Positions 40,272 through 49,273 of a DNA stretch of 64,000 nt are shown piece after piece (position 1 is the stretch's first letter; each line of letters begins with the position of its first letter). A program made the translations under genes and the position numbers. Origin of the DNA: Thiomicrorhabdus sp963677355 (GTDB lineage Bacteria > Pseudomonadota > Gammaproteobacteria > Thiomicrospirales > Thiomicrospiraceae); the NCBI GenBank assembly GCA_963677355.2, contig CAXXXQ010000002.1:1240001-1304000 (forward strand). Direction: 5' to 3'. The notes below the pieces were generated by a model. The model had not been told where the DNA came from. It ran no database searches and was given only the letters and a program-made list of their open reading frames with translations.

Positions 40272-40868
40272 CTACTCAACCTCTCTCCTAGAAATGAATG
40301 CTTGAGTTAAAGTTCCAGAGTCAACATACTCAAGCTCTCCTCCGAGAGGAATACCTTGAGCCAAACGAGTGACTTTAACATTGTATTTTTTTGCTAACTG
40401 TTGAATATAGTGGATTGTTGCCTCTCCTTCAACAGTTGGATTCAAACTAATAATTAATTCTACCACCATGTTACGGGATAAACGAGCCTTTAACTCATCT
40501 AATCCTAGCTCTTCCGGCCCTACGCCATCTATCGGCGATAAACGCCCCATCAAAACGAAATACTTGCCTTTGAAAATACCGGACTGTTCAATCACGGCAA
40601 TATCGGACGGTGACTCGACAATACACAATTCGCCATTGTCCCGACTTGGTGACGAGCAGATATCACAAACCTCTTTCTCCGTCAGCGTCCGGCAAGACTG
40701 GCAATGCCCAACATTTTCTACCGCTTGATTGAGCGCTTGAGCAAGGTGCTGCGCCCCCTGCCGATTTTTTTCCAATAGATGATAAGCCATTCTTTGCGCC
40801 GATTTAGGGCCGACGCTAGGTAAAACCCTAAAGGCTTCAATCAATTCTTCAATCAGTGATTTATGCAA
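40272..40868 (-). CDS. recR: Recombination protein RecR
   Basis: A 198-residue protein with N-terminal helix-hairpin-helix (LPSVGPKSAQRMAYHLL), the four-Cys zinc finger CQSCRTLTEKEVCDIC and a Toprim domain (LCIVESPSDIAVIE). With RecF/RecO it loads RecA on gapped DNA. It lies 15 bp after ebfC in the usual dnaX-ebfC-recR order. Confidence 0.96.
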   Translation of the reverse strand: MHKSLIEELIEAFRVLPSVGPKSAQRMAYHLLEKNRQGAQHLAQALNQAVENVGHCQSCRTLTEKEVCDICSSPSRDNGELCIVESPSDIAVIEQSGIFKGKYFVLMGRLSPIDGVGPEELGLDELKARLSRNMVVELIISLNPTVEGEATIHYIQQLAKKYNVKVTRLAQGIPLGGELEYVDSGTLTQAFISRREVE

Positions 40869-40883
40869 CGGCTTAACTCACCC

Positions 40884-41213
40884 TTAGAACGGCATCTTCA
40901 TGCCGGCTGGCATGTTCATTCCATCGGTCAAACCACCCATTTTTTCTTGCGTGACTTCTTCCACTCGTCTTGCCGCACTATTCACAGCCGCTGCAAACAG
41001 GTCTTCAAGCATCTCTTTGTCATCCATCAGCGAGTCATCGATTTCGACCTTAACCAATTCATGCTTACCGGTCATCACCACCTTAACCATGCCGCCGCCA
41101 GCTTCACCGTTAACTTCCATTTGGGCAATCTCTTCTTGAGCTGCTTGCATATTTTTTTGCATCTCTTGAGCTTGTTTCATCAGATTACCAAGGCCACCTT
41201 TTCCACCAAACAT
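40884..41213 (-). CDS. ebfC: YbaB/EbfC family nucleoid-associated protein
   Basis: A 109-residue protein with the family core LMKQAQEMQKNMQ, then VKVVMTGKHELVKVEIDDSLM and DLFAAAVNSAARRVEEV. It binds DNA as a dimer. It sits between dnaX and recR, its standard position. Confidence 0.95.
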   Translation of the reverse strand: MFGGKGGLGNLMKQAQEMQKNMQAAQEEIAQMEVNGEAGGGMVKVVMTGKHELVKVEIDDSLMDDKEMLEDLFAAAVNSAARRVEEVTQEKMGGLTDGMNMPAGMKMPF

Positions 41214-41238
41214 AATTGTTCCTTTCTACTTTTTATCT

Positions 41239-43563
41239 TTAAATAGGTTTAATGCTGCTTGAAATCACTTCCATTCCAAGCACTGTCTGAAATTGTTGTA
41301 TGAACGGGTCCTGAGCAATAGACTGCTGTGCCGCTTGCACACGGTTTTGCTGGTCAACACCCTCTTTTTTAATCGGCGTGAAGTGAGTTTGCGCTTCAAC
41401 CAAGTCAAGCTCCAGATGGGCGCCGAAATGCTGTTTTAATGCCTGACGAATCTGCTCCAGCCCCATTTCAGGCTTGGCAAAACTTTGCTCAGGGTCCAGA
41501 CTGATTGCCAAACGTTGTTCATTAAATTCAACCAAAACACTGTTACGCGCAATATCCTCAGCCATCCCCTTTAACCCAAGTTGCTGGATAATACGAATCC
41601 AATCCTGCAATTGATCATCGCTTGGCTCAAATTCGGTTTGAGTCTCGGGATAAGTGCCTGCATCAGCAAGCTTTTGGCTATGTTGTTCTTGCAGATTGGT
41701 TTCTGATTCGTCAATCTTAGGGGCGTCTGCCGCAAGATCATTAACCATTACAGAAGACATATCGCCACCAGCGGCTTGCGTAAAACCCGATTCTTCCAAT
41801 ACCCATGGTGGAACATCTTCAATAGCAGGCGCTTCATTACCGGTAACGGGTGACATCGCAGGTTCAGCAACAACAGTCACTGACTGACTCAAATCTTCAA
41901 CAGGTTGTTGAGATTGTTGAGTAGCGGCTGTTTCCTGCAAATGACTAATTTGACTCTTGATATCCGCTTGAACGGTAACCTCAGCATCTACCGCAGCAGG
42001 ATTCTGCGTTTGAGGCGAACTGGCAAACGGCTGTTTTAATCGCGCCCGAATCAGAGACAAATGATCAACCTCTCCACCAGCAGGAGAAGCTGAAGCTGAC
42101 TCCTCCCGGTTTATCGATTCCGGCGGCAGCGGATTTGGATTAGTTGTCGAATTTGAAAAATCCGGCTTCTCAACACTCACATGTGGCGAGACTGAAACTT
42201 CAGGCTGAAAATCATTGGGGGATCTGTTTTGATCAGGGTCTAAAGAGGCTTGAAGCGGTGACTCTTCTTGTGGATGGGAAATTGACTGAGACTCTTGCTG
42301 TGAGGTCGGCTCATTTATTTCAGTGTTTTTTTTTCCGACAAGAGAGCGGGCGGAAGCAAGACTAGCCAAGGCATCGGCGGGCGACATCTCATTGGTCGAA
42401 TTGTCAGCCAAGCTATCCGTTTGCGCCGCTGGAGCAACAACCGAGTCGTTACTTACAGAACCGGATTCACTTAGCGTATTCCCCGGCTGAAAGGCCAACA
42501 TGCGCATTAATGCCATTTCAAAACCAATTCTTACGTCCGGTGCCAACTGCATATCCTGCTTGGCCAGTAAAGCGATCTGGTAGAGCATCTGCACTCTTTC
42601 CGGTGAAAAGGCTTGAGCAAACTGCTGGACAATTTCGGCCGGGAGCAATGTCGTTGTTTCCTGTTCGGCAAATAACTGGGTATAGGTAATGGCATGCAGA
42701 CTTTCAATCAACTGCGAGAGCAAAGCTTGGTAATCCACCCCCATCACGGCCAGCTGCTGAATCACTTCTTTCAAGGCATTGGCGTCGTCGGAAACCAAGG
42801 CTTGCAAGATCGAAACACCAAATTGCTGATCCACTAATCCGAGCATCGTCTGCACCGGCTCAAACATCACCTGACCGGCACCATAAGCGATAGCCTGATC
42901 CAGCAGACTCAAACTATCTCGTGCTGAGCCATCCGCACTTTTAGCGATCAGAGCCAGCGCCGAATCTTCAAATGATACGCCTTCCTGATTCAAGATATTT
43001 GCCAGATGGGTTTGAATCTGAGTCTGAGTTAAGCGCATCAGATTAAATTGCAAACAGCGAGACAAAACCGTAATCGGTAGCTTATGCGGATCGGTGGTGG
43101 CTAATAGAAACTTGACGTGCTCTGGTGGCTCTTCCAAAGTTTTCAACAAAGCGTTGAAACTGCTCTTGGAAAGCATATGCACCTCATCTATTAGGTACAC
43201 TTTAAAGCGTCCCTGAGTAGGCGCAAATTGTACGTTATCCAGAATTTCACGAGTATCATCCACCTTGGTTCTGGATGCCGCATCAACTTCAATTAAATCG
43301 ATAAAACGACCTTCATCTATCGAACGGCAGGTTTCACAGACTCCACAGGGAGTAGAACTAATACCGTGCTGACAGTTCAAAGCCTTGGCAAAGATTCGGG
43401 CGATAGTAGTCTTACCAACCCCTCGCGTTCCGGTAAACAGATAAGCGTGGTGTAAACGCTGTTGATCAAGCGCATTGGATAGAGCCTGCATCACATGAGC
43501 TTGCCCAACCAACTCGGAAAAGTTTTTGGGACGCCATTTTCGCGCTAAAACGGTATAACTCAT
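41239..43563 (-). CDS. dnaX: DNA polymerase III subunits tau and (by frameshift) gamma
   Basis: The full product tau is 774 residues, longer than E. coli tau (643) mainly through a low-complexity linker (about 370-640). Visible are Walker A GTRGVGKT (45-52), the zinc-module cysteines C64, C73, C76 and C79, DEVHML and the SRC motif of the clamp-loader ATPase. At codons 410-413 (42326-42334) lies an uninterrupted A9 run on the coding strand containing A-AAA-AAC; a -1 shift gives TGA two codons later and a +1 shift gives TAA soon after. That would yield a gamma of about 414 residues, near the 431 of E. coli. First gene of dnaX-ebfC-recR. Confidence 0.95.
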   Translation of the reverse strand: MSYTVLARKWRPKNFSELVGQAHVMQALSNALDQQRLHHAYLFTGTRGVGKTTIARIFAKALNCQHGISSTPCGVCETCRSIDEGRFIDLIEVDAASRTKVDDTREILDNVQFAPTQGRFKVYLIDEVHMLSKSSFNALLKTLEEPPEHVKFLLATTDPHKLPITVLSRCLQFNLMRLTQTQIQTHLANILNQEGVSFEDSALALIAKSADGSARDSLSLLDQAIAYGAGQVMFEPVQTMLGLVDQQFGVSILQALVSDDANALKEVIQQLAVMGVDYQALLSQLIESLHAITYTQLFAEQETTTLLPAEIVQQFAQAFSPERVQMLYQIALLAKQDMQLAPDVRIGFEMALMRMLAFQPGNTLSESGSVSNDSVVAPAAQTDSLADNSTNEMSPADALASLASARSLVGKKNTEINEPTSQQESQSISHPQEESPLQASLDPDQNRSPNDFQPEVSVSPHVSVEKPDFSNSTTNPNPLPPESINREESASASPAGGEVDHLSLIRARLKQPFASSPQTQNPAAVDAEVTVQADIKSQISHLQETAATQQSQQPVEDLSQSVTVVAEPAMSPVTGNEAPAIEDVPPWVLEESGFTQAAGGDMSSVMVNDLAADAPKIDESETNLQEQHSQKLADAGTYPETQTEFEPSDDQLQDWIRIIQQLGLKGMAEDIARNSVLVEFNEQRLAISLDPEQSFAKPEMGLEQIRQALKQHFGAHLELDLVEAQTHFTPIKKEGVDQQNRVQAAQQSIAQDPFIQQFQTVLGMEVISSSIKPI
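42326..42334 (-). promoter_or_regulatory. A9 slippery site in dnaX
   Basis: Nine A residues on the coding strand, in frame GGA-AAA-AAA-AAC. The -1 frame reads CAC-TGA directly after. Such A-runs drive gamma production by ribosomal frameshift in E. coli and by transcriptional slippage in Thermus thermophilus. Confidence 0.7.
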
Positions 43564-43730
43564 ATGCTAAAAATAACTCTATCAATGGAAAAAATTGGGA
43601 TTTATTTTAACGTGAATTGGTTTCGAAATCAGAATAAATTCCAAACAAATTCAGTCAATTTTCGACAGAGGATAAGGATAGAGAATTGGCGGTGAATGTC
43701 ATGCACACTGGGAAAAGTAAGAAAAAGTAA

Positions 43731-43838
43731 AGGGTGGCAACCCTACCCGCCTTACCTCGGCGCACGCATCAGAAGGTACCGTTGCTTCCTTCCGGACCTG
43801 GCGGGGTTCCCAACCTAGCGTCGCGAGGGGACAAGTAG
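43731..43838 (-). ncRNA. ffs: Signal recognition particle 4.5S RNA
   Basis: About 105 nt. On the minus strand the conserved SRP tip CAGGTCCGGAAGGAAGCA is flanked by partly complementary arms (GTCCCCTCGCGACGC... and ...GGGTTGCCACCC). It binds Ffh for cotranslational targeting. It lies just upstream of dnaX, downstream of two tRNAs on the same strand. Exact ends are estimated. Confidence 0.93.
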
Positions 43839-43849
43839 AGTCACCATAA

Positions 43850-43924
43850 TGGAGCGGGTAGGCGGAATCGAACCCCCATCATCGGCTTGGAAGGCCGAGG
43901 TAATAGCCATTATACGATACCCGC
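43850..43924 (-). tRNA. tRNA-Gly (UCC)
   Basis: 75 nt, acceptor GCGGGTA / TACCCGC, anticodon loop CTTCCAA giving UCC, T-arm GGTTCGATTC, CCA encoded. One base separates it from tRNA-Ser upstream. Confidence 0.95.
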
Positions 43925-43925
43925 G

Positions 43926-44016
43926 TGGCGGAGAGCGGGGGATTCGAACCCCCGATAGGCGATTAACCTATACTCACTTTCCAGGCGAGCTCCTTCAACC
44001 ACTCAGACAGCTCTCC
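43926..44016 (-). tRNA. tRNA-Ser (GGA)
   Basis: 91 nt class II tRNA with long variable arm; acceptor GGAGAGC / GCTCTCC, anticodon loop CTGGAAA giving GGA, T-arm GGTTCGAATC, CCA encoded. Probably cotranscribed with tRNA-Gly and ffs. Confidence 0.95.
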
Positions 44017-44087
44017 ACTGTATAAGAAGTGGCGAATTATACTGGTGTTTTAGGCGCTTGTCTATGCCTGAAAAATTTAAATCTGAA

Positions 44088-44588
44088 TTACATCATTTCC
44101 AGATCATCGATAACAGCAGCAACCCCTTTGATTGCGCACTCTTCATCCACCATTCCATCTGGCGCACCACTTACACCAACTGCACCATAAATTTTACCGC
44201 CTGCTTCGATCGTCGTAGAACCCGCCATAAACGCCAAGCCGACATTCATGTTTTGTAAAGGTGTATTTGCTCGACTCTCCAATTGAGAGCCTTTCGCGTT
44301 GAACATAACAGCTGTATAGGCTTTGTTTTTGCTAATTGGCAATGAAACTGCCGGAGCGGTTGTATCTCTTACCTGTGATTGGATAATTCCGTTACGGTCA
44401 ACCACTGTCACGCTAACAGGAATCCCTTGTTCTCGACAAGCTTTCATTGCACTCATGGCGATGGTATTTGCAACATCAACAGTTACTCGTGAAACATTTG
44501 CTGTTAAAGCCTCCTCTGCATGAACAGGTAAAGCCATGGAAAGCGCAAGGCCAGAAACCAGAGTTAGCTTTTTAATTGTTTTCATCAT
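44088..44588 (-). CDS. Secreted GlcG/HbpS-family (DUF336) heme-binding-like protein
   Basis: A 166-residue protein with signal peptide (cleavage after VHAEE-like region, about 25) and a HbpS/GlcG domain: MSAMKACREQGIPVSVTVVDRNG, AYTAVMFNAKGSQLESRANTPLQNM, GGKIYGAVGVSGAPDGMVDEECA. Members bind heme or degradation products, or accompany glycolate oxidase; role here is unknown. It stands alone between the tRNA group and the efflux operon. The two start Met codons are adjacent. Confidence 0.8.
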   Translation of the reverse strand: MMKTIKKLTLVSGLALSMALPVHAEEALTANVSRVTVDVANTIAMSAMKACREQGIPVSVTVVDRNGIIQSQVRDTTAPAVSLPISKNKAYTAVMFNAKGSQLESRANTPLQNMNVGLAFMAGSTTIEAGGKIYGAVGVSGAPDGMVDEECAIKGVAAVIDDLEMM

Positions 44589-44729
44589 AATTCCATCCTA
44601 AGTTAGTTTACGTTTTAAGGTTCCAGAGCAAATTATCTTTATAGTTACATATAAGCATTGTTACTGGAACATTCAATTATCGCTAATTAAGACCGGGTTG
44701 CAACAGGTATTCCTTGGCTCTTAAAAACG

Positions 44730-44756
44730 AAAAAGCCCGCATAAAACGGGCTTTTT
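44730..44756. terminator. Terminator after the RND efflux operon
   Basis: AAAAAGCCCG, 7-nt loop, CGGGCTTTTT. It lies about 45 bp past the RND gene stop on the minus strand and is symmetrical in A/T tails. Confidence 0.9.
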
Positions 44757-44801
44757 AAGCTTAATTCTAAAAACAATAATTCTATATTGCTTCAATTAGA
44801 A

Positions 44802-47800
44802 TTATTGCTGTTTTTGCAACGCCTCCTGCTGCTTGACGCCGCCATGCCATTGCCAGATATAGTAAAGCAATGGAATGACAAGCAACGTCAAGACAGTGGA
44901 CGACAAGGTTCCGAAAATCAATGAAACCGCCAATCCTCCAAACACCGGATCCGTGATCATAATCATCGATCCGAACATGATTGCTAGAGCGGTCAACAGA
45001 ATCGGACGGAAACGCACCTTACCGGCTTCGATTACCGCATCCTTCAATGATTGACCTTCAGCTCGATATTCCAAGATAAAGTCAATCAACAACAACGAGT
45101 TCCGCACTACGATACCCGCTAAGGCGATTACCCCGATCATTGACGTTGCGGTAAATGCCTGATCAGTTAACCAGTGTCCAGGGAAGACTCCGATCATGGT
45201 CAACGGGATAGCCCCCATGACAATAACCGGCATCATGAAGGATTTATAGTAACCCACCAAAATCAGATAGATAAAAATCAATGCAACGATGAATGCACTC
45301 CCCATATCGCGGAACACATCCAAAGTCAGACGCATCTCTCCGCCCCATAGCAACGTGTAATCCATCACATCTTTAGGTTGTGCTTCCACAAAACCGAGGT
45401 TCGCAGTATGGAAAGTGACGCCGGATTCAGGCAACTTAATGCCGTCTAGCATACTATCCAATGAAAGCACTGCATAAACCGGACTGGATTGCAGTAACTC
45501 ACCACCGATCATCACCATTGAGTGCTGGTCACGTCCCATTATCGGTTTCGCATAAACTTCTTCCTCGATATTCGCTACGGCCGACAGCGGTACCGAACCA
45601 CCGGAACGGGACTGAACGCGTAATGACATCAACTGCTCAACCGTCGTTCTCTCAGAACGAGGCAGACGCACAATAATATTGACCGACTCACGCACTTCAT
45701 CCAAGTGCATATAGCCCAACTCAAAACCGTTAATGTAATCGCGTAACATCTTACTGACCTGAGCCGGCGCTACGCCTAACAGATTGGCCTGCTCACGATC
45801 GATATTGATGTTGTAACTCATATTATCTGCAGTCACAGAGTCATCAATATTGACCAAACCGTAAATATTTTTGAATTTCTCGCTAACCTCAACGGCCGCA
45901 GCACGAAGTTTGTCATAATCAGGCCCATAAAGCTCAGCCATAATCTGAGTCGTTACCGGAGGCCCAGGAGGCGTTTCATAGAGCTTAATATTGGCCGACG
46001 GGAACTGCTCTCGCAAACCACTCAAATCGACATTTAATTGCTCAACAATCTCATGTGATGAAGCGCTTCGATCGTGCTTATTAACCAAGTTGACTCGAAT
46101 CTGTGCAAAGTGGCTACCCTGCTTAATCAAATCCCCACGCACCAAAGCCGCAAAATCGATAGGAGCATGATCGCCCAAGTAGACGCTGTAATCGGTCACA
46201 AATGCCATCTTACTTAAGTGTTCACCCAAATGACGCACCACTCGGTCAGTCGCTTCGAGCGCGGTTCCTTCCGGCATATCCACTTGAATAAGGAAAGTAC
46301 TCGTATTGTCATACGGCAGCATCTTAACCTCAACCCCTGCCGGGTGCAGCGGATTATTCATACCGTCACCGCGAACAAACTGTAGTGCCGGCTGAATCAT
46401 GGCGGCGATCAAAGCCAACAGCACCACAAACAGGAAAATATTACGCTTGGTACGATTTTCGATCATCGGATTGATTGCTTTGACGTACAACTTCTGCATC
46501 CAATCCTCTTCATTGACATGATGCGTTTGCAAGCTTTCGCGCTCTTGCATCTGCTGGATCGCTTTTTTGCCCAATAAACGATAAGCCAAGTAAGGCACCA
46601 AAATATAGGCGACAACCAAGGATGCGATCATGGCAACCGGAACATTGAACGGGATCGGTGCCATAAACGGCCCCATCATTCCGGTAACAAACAACATCGG
46701 GATGAAAGCCAAAATAACGGCAATAGTCGCCACATTTGTCGGGTTACCGATTTCATTGGTCGCTCGAATCATCACTTGATCGAATTCTTTCGGATCAAAG
46801 CCGTCATGGATATGACGATGGATATTTTCGATAACAACAATGGCCGCATCCACCAGCAGGCCTAGCGAGAGAATCAACGCAAATAACGTGATTCGGTTAA
46901 TCGTCTGTTCGGCAATCAAACCGACAAATAACACAACAAACAGAATCAACGGAACTGTCAAAGTAACAATTCCAGCCTCTCGCCAACCCAAGAAAATAAT
47001 CAGGATAATCACTACCGAACCGACAGCAATCCCCAAATGCTCCATCAACAAGTTGACCGCAGCATTGGCTTTTTCACCGTCGTTTCGAGTCACCACCACT
47101 TCAACATTAGCCGGGATGACCGACTTCTTGAGAAATTCAAGCTGATCCAAAACAGCATTGGCCACATCTACCGCATTGGTTCCCGGCTTTTTCGCAAGCG
47201 TAATGGTTACGGCCTGCTGCTCCGGACTACCGGCATGATTGGAATGCGGCCCGAAGCCGACACGGTAGTTGGCATCCGGTTCTAGAGTACCGTCTTTAAT
47301 GGTTGCAATATCTTTCAGGTAAATCGGGCGTCCCTGGTCGGCACCAATCACGATTTCACCGACTTCTTTGGCATTACCCAAATAACCGTTGACACGAATC
47401 AGGCGCTCACGGTTATTATTAACCACTGCACCGACCGGTAAGGAAACATTACTTCCTTTCAGCATTTGACTAATTGTGTCCAAAGTCAGACCGGTTTGAG
47501 CGATCTTCTGAGCATCCAGCCAAACGTTAACCGAACGTTTTTGCCCGCCAACCACATTGGTAAATGAAACACCTGGGATATTACGCAGATTTTCAACCAA
47601 TTTGAGCGAGATATCACGCAGGTCATAGCCTTCCAAATCGTTAGAGGTGATGGCCAGCGTCATGATCGGCACATCATCTACATTGATCGGTTTGATAAGA
47701 GGGTCTTGTGTATCAGGCGGCATCTTATCCATGTTCTGCATGATCTGGTTGTATAACTTCACCAGACTGTCCACTTGGTTTTCACCTACTTCGAACTGGA

Positions 47801-48131
47801 CCGTGACCATCCCGAAATCATTAGATGCATAACCAAAGGTATGATCGACACCCGGCAAAGAGCTAAGGATCGTTTCCAGAGGTTTTACCACCAGATTATT
47901 CACCTCATTCGGCGTTGCACCCGCCTTCGGCACGATGATATTGGCCGCCGGTACCACGATTTGCGGGTTATACTCTCGCGGCGTAATCAAATAAGCCATC
48001 AATCCGGCTAAGGTAACCGCCACAACCAACATCATGGTGATCTTGGAATGGATAAAGGCTTTCGCCAACTTACCGGCGATATTCAAGTCCTTGGCAGACT
48101 GTTCTACTTCCTGTTTCTGAATTTCAGCCAT
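44802..48131 (-). CDS. RND efflux transporter permease (AcrB/MexF-like)
   Basis: A 1109-residue inner-membrane pump. There are 12 membrane helices in two halves with large periplasmic loops; the TM4 motif GLLVDAAIVVIENI has a single Asp where multidrug pumps usually have two, and VALAGIVVRNSLLLIDF marks the second half. The cytoplasmic N-terminus is longer than in AcrB (about 20 extra residues). It exports toxic compounds by proton antiport; substrate unknown. Start ATG at 48131 shares its first base with the adaptor stop, so it is coupled. Confidence 0.88.
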   Translation of the reverse strand: MAEIQKQEVEQSAKDLNIAGKLAKAFIHSKITMMLVVAVTLAGLMAYLITPREYNPQIVVPAANIIVPKAGATPNEVNNLVVKPLETILSSLPGVDHTFGYASNDFGMVTVQFEVGENQVDSLVKLYNQIMQNMDKMPPDTQDPLIKPINVDDVPIMTLAITSNDLEGYDLRDISLKLVENLRNIPGVSFTNVVGGQKRSVNVWLDAQKIAQTGLTLDTISQMLKGSNVSLPVGAVVNNNRERLIRVNGYLGNAKEVGEIVIGADQGRPIYLKDIATIKDGTLEPDANYRVGFGPHSNHAGSPEQQAVTITLAKKPGTNAVDVANAVLDQLEFLKKSVIPANVEVVVTRNDGEKANAAVNLLMEHLGIAVGSVVIILIIFLGWREAGIVTLTVPLILFVVLFVGLIAEQTINRITLFALILSLGLLVDAAIVVIENIHRHIHDGFDPKEFDQVMIRATNEIGNPTNVATIAVILAFIPMLFVTGMMGPFMAPIPFNVPVAMIASLVVAYILVPYLAYRLLGKKAIQQMQERESLQTHHVNEEDWMQKLYVKAINPMIENRTKRNIFLFVVLLALIAAMIQPALQFVRGDGMNNPLHPAGVEVKMLPYDNTSTFLIQVDMPEGTALEATDRVVRHLGEHLSKMAFVTDYSVYLGDHAPIDFAALVRGDLIKQGSHFAQIRVNLVNKHDRSASSHEIVEQLNVDLSGLREQFPSANIKLYETPPGPPVTTQIMAELYGPDYDKLRAAAVEVSEKFKNIYGLVNIDDSVTADNMSYNINIDREQANLLGVAPAQVSKMLRDYINGFELGYMHLDEVRESVNIIVRLPRSERTTVEQLMSLRVQSRSGGSVPLSAVANIEEEVYAKPIMGRDQHSMVMIGGELLQSSPVYAVLSLDSMLDGIKLPESGVTFHTANLGFVEAQPKDVMDYTLLWGGEMRLTLDVFRDMGSAFIVALIFIYLILVGYYKSFMMPVIVMGAIPLTMIGVFPGHWLTDQAFTATSMIGVIALAGIVVRNSLLLIDFILEYRAEGQSLKDAVIEAGKVRFRPILLTALAIMFGSMIMITDPVFGGLAVSLIFGTLSSTVLTLLVIPLLYYIWQWHGGVKQQEALQKQQ

Positions 48132-49234
48132 TATTTAGCTCCTTCAGCCTCAGTTTGTGCCACGGCTATTTCAATCGTATCGCCATTCATAAGCAGCTCA
48201 TTATTGGAGACCACCACTTGTTCACCAACAACCAGACCCGCTTGAACCTCAACCATGCCGTTCAATTCCGCACCGGTACGTACCATATGGAAAAACGCTT
48301 TACCGCTTTCCAGCACAAAAACACCATTGATGCCGGCACGCTTAACTATGGCCGATTTCGGCAACATCATGGTCTGACGCTCACCGCGGGTAAAGCTGAC
48401 ACGAGCAAAAGTTCCACTGTTAACATCATTCACATCCGGCAGACTTAATTTAACAGTATGTGTACGTGTTGCCGGATCAGCAGCACTTACCAATGTATAA
48501 ATCGTGGCTTCAATCGGCTTTTCGATACCGTCGATTTTCACCGACGCTTTATCGCCGATACGCAATGCTGCATAAAGGTCGTTAGAAACTTGAGTTTGAA
48601 CACTCAACGAAGATAGGTTTTCCATTACCACAACTGGATTGCCCGGTGCCGCCAACGATCCTTCGGTCGCCATTTTCTGTACAATCACACCACTGAACGG
48701 CGCTTTGACATTCGCGTAATTCAATTGATCGCGAGCTTGTTTCAAGCCCGCCTGGGCGGCCGCAAGGTTTTCTTGTGCAACATTATATTGAAGGCGAATT
48801 TTGTCGTATTGCTGTTTGGATACAGCACTATCTTTATACAACTTGGTAAAACGCTCATAATCGGCGGTTGCGTCTTCCAATGCTGCTTTGGCTTGCTGGT
48901 AAGCCGATTGCGCTTGAGAAATCTGGCTATTGATATCGCCGGCATCGATTTTAAAAAGCAGTTGACCGCGCTCTACATGATCCCCGACTTTTACGTCTAA
49001 ATTTTCAATATAGCCCATAATACGGGAAGCGATATGCGCTTTCTGATCCGGTACAACCGATCCTGGCACAACCGATTTCAATGGCACCGCACCAACGCTG
49101 ACATTGACGACTTCGGCCACCACGGTTTTAGTCTGCTGTTCAACTGCCGTCGGTTCGGCATCTTGACCACAACCAGCTAACCCCATGGTTGCAGCTAATA
49201 GCGAAATCCCTACTGCTTTAGTGAAATGTTTCAT
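48131..49234 (-). CDS. RND efflux periplasmic adaptor lipoprotein
   Basis: A 367-residue membrane-fusion protein with lipobox LAGC (Cys22). It has a biotinyl-lipoyl domain split by a coiled-coil hairpin (about 95-175; YQQAKAALEDATADYERFTKLYKDSAVSKQQYD) and KAPFSGVIVQKMATEGSLAAPG. It links the RND pump to the TolC-type channel. Second gene of the tolC-adaptor-pump operon, 39 bp after the channel gene. Confidence 0.88.
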   Translation of the reverse strand: MKHFTKAVGISLLAATMGLAGCGQDAEPTAVEQQTKTVVAEVVNVSVGAVPLKSVVPGSVVPDQKAHIASRIMGYIENLDVKVGDHVERGQLLFKIDAGDINSQISQAQSAYQQAKAALEDATADYERFTKLYKDSAVSKQQYDKIRLQYNVAQENLAAAQAGLKQARDQLNYANVKAPFSGVIVQKMATEGSLAAPGNPVVVMENLSSLSVQTQVSNDLYAALRIGDKASVKIDGIEKPIEATIYTLVSAADPATRTHTVKLSLPDVNDVNSGTFARVSFTRGERQTMMLPKSAIVKRAGINGVFVLESGKAFFHMVRTGAELNGMVEVQAGLVVGEQVVVSNNELLMNGDTIEIAVAQTEAEGAK

Positions 49235-49273
49235 TTTAAAAACCTCTATCCTTATAAATTTCTAATGCTGCAA

